Assembly: GCA_038240295.1 (NCBI GenBank)
Contig: JBBSDW010000142.1
Coordinates: 1 to 8,402 of the forward strand
Direction of reading: 5' to 3'
Source of the DNA: JABDDM01 sp038240295
Lineage (GTDB): Bacteria > Bacteroidota > Ignavibacteria > Palsa-1295
Length of the DNA: 8,402 bases
The notes below the pieces were generated by a model. It was not told the DNA's origin, searched no databases, and saw nothing but the letters and a program-made list of their open reading frames with translations. Every line of letters begins with the position of its first letter. Positions within the stretch are counted from its first letter, which is position 1. The position numbers and the translations under genes are program-made. This document shows positions 6,686 through 8,402 of the stretch, piece after piece.

Positions 6686-7552
6686 TCAGCCAAGTTGAAT
6701 GATCCCCGTCATCCCCCGCACCGCACTTCCCTCAAGTGAAAGGTTTGTTACCCTCTCGGACTGGAGCTCAAAATCAACGATCACGAATTCGCCACTTTGC
6801 GTTTTGAGCCGGACGGGTGTTGTCCCAATTCGTTTTAACATCACCGCAACGATCGCCGTGCTCATGCAGCCGGTACCGCATGCAAGTGTTTCGCCTTCGA
6901 CTCCGCGTTCGAATGTGCGCACGCGAATGTATTCGCCCGCTTCGTCGCGAGTGATCTCTGCGAAATTCGCATTCGCACCTTCAGGCTGCAAGTCGGGCTG
7001 CCAGCGCATGAGCGGACCGAATCGGTTGATCTCGAAATCTTCGATCGTGCCGCCAGAAAGTTTTTGAAGATCATCGAAGAACGTCACCGTGTGCTGCGAG
7101 CCGAGGTTGACATAGTTGGTCTGGACAAAATCTTTCCTACCAATTCGAAGCCTGAATCCGAGCTTGATAAATGTAGGGTCCTGAAAATAAACTTTTACAC
7201 GCTCGTCGGCAAGTTGTTCGGCATGGTTCACGGCACCGAGCACTTCGAAGTTCGTTTCAGTTTTGGCTATGATCTTCGCATCGATCGCCGCCTGTACGGC
7301 GCAGCGCGAACCGTTGCCGCAAAGTGCGCCAAAGCTTCCATCGGGATTGAAGAAGCGCATACGAAAATCGGCCACATCACTTGGTTCAAGCAGGATCAAC
7401 CCATCGGAGCCGACACCCTTTGCGCGGTCGCATGCGGAGCGCACAAGCGTTGCAAGACCATTTCCATCAAGTGCGACCTGTTGATTGACGGCATCGATCA
7501 CCACAAAATCGTTGCCGGCACCGGAATATTTTTGAAATGCGAGATGGGCCAT
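6686..7552 (-). CDS. dapF: Diaminopimelate epimerase
   Basis: DapF interconverts LL- and meso-diaminopimelate, the precursor of lysine and of the peptidoglycan cross-link, without a cofactor, using two cysteines. The 288-residue protein carries the substrate and fold motifs KYSGAGNDFVVID (8-20), GVGSDGLI (46-53), FFNPDGS (67-73), CGNGSR (78-83) with Cys78, and ERGVEGETLACGTG (215-228) with Cys225. These correspond to Cys73 and Cys217 of the Haemophilus enzyme. One segment deviates: NLGSQHTV (149-156) stands where the family usually reads GNPHxV, so Asn-Pro is replaced by Ser-Gln while His is kept. The ATG at 7552-7550 gives the standard N-terminus with the KYSGAGND motif eight residues in. 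The gene is transcribed toward argH and away from sucC and does not belong to the arg operon. Confidence 0.96.
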   Translation of the reverse strand: MAHLAFQKYSGAGNDFVVIDAVNQQVALDGNGLATLVRSACDRAKGVGSDGLILLEPSDVADFRMRFFNPDGSFGALCGNGSRCAVQAAIDAKIIAKTETNFEVLGAVNHAEQLADERVKVYFQDPTFIKLGFRLRIGRKDFVQTNYVNLGSQHTVTFFDDLQKLSGGTIEDFEINRFGPLMRWQPDLQPEGANANFAEITRDEAGEYIRVRTFERGVEGETLACGTGCMSTAIVAVMLKRIGTTPVRLKTQSGEFVIVDFELQSERVTNLSLEGSAVRGMTGIIQLG

Positions 7553-7657
7553 TAGGTCTTCAAAACCGAGTCAACGCGGCCCGGTGCCACAAGTAACGTA
7601 AATTTGCATTCAGTTATTACCCTTACTGTCAGAACCCGAAAAGAATCAGAGACATAG
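7553..7657. other. Divergent dapF-sucC intergenic region
   Basis: These 105 nt separate two start codons facing away from each other, so the promoters of dapF (minus) and sucC (plus) should lie here or just inside the genes. The only recognisable signals are the TAnnTTTG-type motif at 7599-7606 and an overlapping ARG-box-like 15-mer at 7597-7611. A weak 6-bp inverted repeat (one G-T pair) links AGTAAC at 7592-7597 to GTTATT at 7613-7618. AGAG at 7649-7652 is a poor ribosome-binding candidate for sucC. No RNA gene or clear terminator is seen. Confidence 0.6.
7599..7606 (+). promoter_or_regulatory. Candidate -7 promoter element (TAnnTTTG type) for sucC
   Basis: TAAATTTG matches the Bacteroidota primary-sigma -7 consensus TAnnTTTG exactly. 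It would place transcription start near 7612-7614, leaving a leader of about 45 nt before the sucC ATG at 7658. The expected -33 TTTG is absent about 19-21 nt upstream, where the sequence is GC-rich. Use of this consensus by the host is itself an inference. Confidence 0.3.
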
Positions 7658-8402
7658 ATGAAGATCCACGAGCATCAGGGCAAAGATATTCTCAAGCAAT
7701 TTGGCGTGCCGGTACCGATCGGCTACGTTGCTTATACTGTCGAGGAAGCAGTCGAGGCGGCGCAACAGCTTCCGACATCCGTCGTCGTTGTTAAAGCACA
7801 GATCCACGCCGGCGGCCGCGGCAAGGGCGGCGGAGTGAAACTCGCGAGGAGCATCGACGAAGTTCGCCAGATCGCCGGTGAGATCCTCGGCATGACGCTC
7901 GTCACGCATCAGACGGGGCCCGAAGGCCGACTCGTGCAGCGTTTACTCATCGAGCAGGGCGTGAACATCGAGAAAGAATTTTATGCCGGCATCGTGCTCG
8001 ATCGCTCGACCGGAATGAACGTCATCATGGTCTCGACCGAAGGCGGCATGGAGATCGAGAAGGTCGCAGAAGAAACTCCGGAGAAGATCATCAAGGTATT
8101 TATCGATCCCGCGGTGGGCTTGAGAGAATTCCAGGTTCGCGAACTTGCTTTTGCGCTTGGCCTCTCCGGCGAGTCGCTCAAGCAATGCTCGAAGTTTTTA
8201 CGTGCGTTGTACAAAGCATACGAAGAGACCGATGCTTCTCTTTTCGAGATCAACCCACTCGTGCTAACGAAAGAAAACACGATGATCGCGCTCGATGCGA
8301 AGGTGAATTTTGATGATAACGCAATGTATCGTCATCCCGAATTTGCGGCGCTTCGCGATATCGCCGAGGAAGATCCGCTCGAAGTCGAGGCGAGCCGTTC
8401 GA
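7658..8402 (+). CDS. sucC: Succinyl-CoA synthetase (ADP-forming) beta subunit, N-terminal part (3' end outside window)
   Basis: SucC is the ATP-grasp subunit that, with SucD, interconverts succinyl-CoA and succinate with substrate-level phosphorylation in the TCA cycle. The frame begins MKIHEHQGKDILKQFGVPVP, a near-standard SucC N-terminus, and stays open for 248 complete codons plus one base to the window edge, out of about 390 expected. The nucleotide-binding loop reads KAQIHAGGRGKGGGVK (46-61). The metal ligands Glu197, Asn199 (EINP) and Asp213 (ALDAK) fall at the same residue numbers as in E. coli, so there is no insertion or deletion of net length. The carboxy-terminal ligase domain and any following sucD lie beyond the window. 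The ATG at 7658 is preceded by AGAGACATAG, at best a weak ribosome-binding site. Confidence 0.95.
   Translation, partial: MKIHEHQGKDILKQFGVPVPIGYVAYTVEEAVEAAQQLPTSVVVVKAQIHAGGRGKGGGVKLARSIDEVRQIAGEILGMTLVTHQTGPEGRLVQRLLIEQGVNIEKEFYAGIVLDRSTGMNVIMVSTEGGMEIEKVAEETPEKIIKVFIDPAVGLREFQVRELAFALGLSGESLKQCSKFLRALYKAYEETDASLFEINPLVLTKENTMIALDAKVNFDDNAMYRHPEFAALRDIAEEDPLEVEASRS

Noticed and set aside
7569..7574. TTGACT on the minus strand upstream of dapF as a -35 box
   Set aside because: A -10 at the normal 17-nt spacing would fall on the dapF start codon and inside the gene, and no good -10 is there.
7592..7618. Weak inverted repeat AGTAAC...GTTATT as a riboswitch or operator hairpin
   Set aside because: Only six pairs including one wobble, separated by 15 nt, and no T-run follows; too weak to call.

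Overview
The window is a densely packed piece of bacterial chromosome that carries most of an arginine biosynthesis operon on the + strand (argC', argJ, argB, argF, argR, argG, argH; 1-6675). It is followed by a convergent dapF on the - strand (6686-7552) and the start of a divergent sucC on the + strand (7658 to the window edge). Every protein was identified by reading family motifs in its translation; no database search was run.

Organism: the order argC-J-B-F-R-G-H, with the repressor gene inside the operon, is the arrangement I associate with green sulfur bacteria and their relatives (Chlorobi/Ignavibacteria/Kapabacteria side of the Bacteroidota-Chlorobiota group). None of the eight visible gene starts has a convincing Shine-Dalgarno sequence, which is also typical of that group. 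Base composition is slightly above 50% GC by eye. The placement is an inference of moderate strength.

Layout: argC enters from the left with its last 126 codons. argJ, argB, argF and argR follow with gaps of 18, -4, 18 and 3 nt, then argG and argH each after 38 nt. argH and dapF converge with only 10 nt between their stop codons. dapF and sucC diverge from a 105-nt intergenic region, the longest non-coding stretch here. No RNA gene, mobile element, CRISPR array or prophage was seen.

How the genes work together: ArgB phosphorylates N-acetylglutamate and ArgC reduces the product. ArgJ moves the acetyl group from N-acetylornithine back to glutamate, the cyclic and economical form of the pathway. 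ArgF, ArgG and ArgH then turn ornithine into citrulline, argininosuccinate and arginine. ArgR is the probable arginine-responsive regulator of the set, and ArgB has the features of the feedback-inhibited type. argD (acetylornithine aminotransferase) is the one missing step and must lie upstream or elsewhere. DapF serves the lysine/meso-diaminopimelate branch and SucC is the beta subunit of succinyl-CoA synthetase in the TCA cycle.

I found no undescribed multi-gene system. What merits a second look is small-scale: a 15-nt ARG-box-like sequence that recurs at two junctions, unusual GATC abundance (about 120 sites by hand count), matched spacer lengths with no ribosome-binding sites, and a D-to-N change in the arginine pocket of ArgR.
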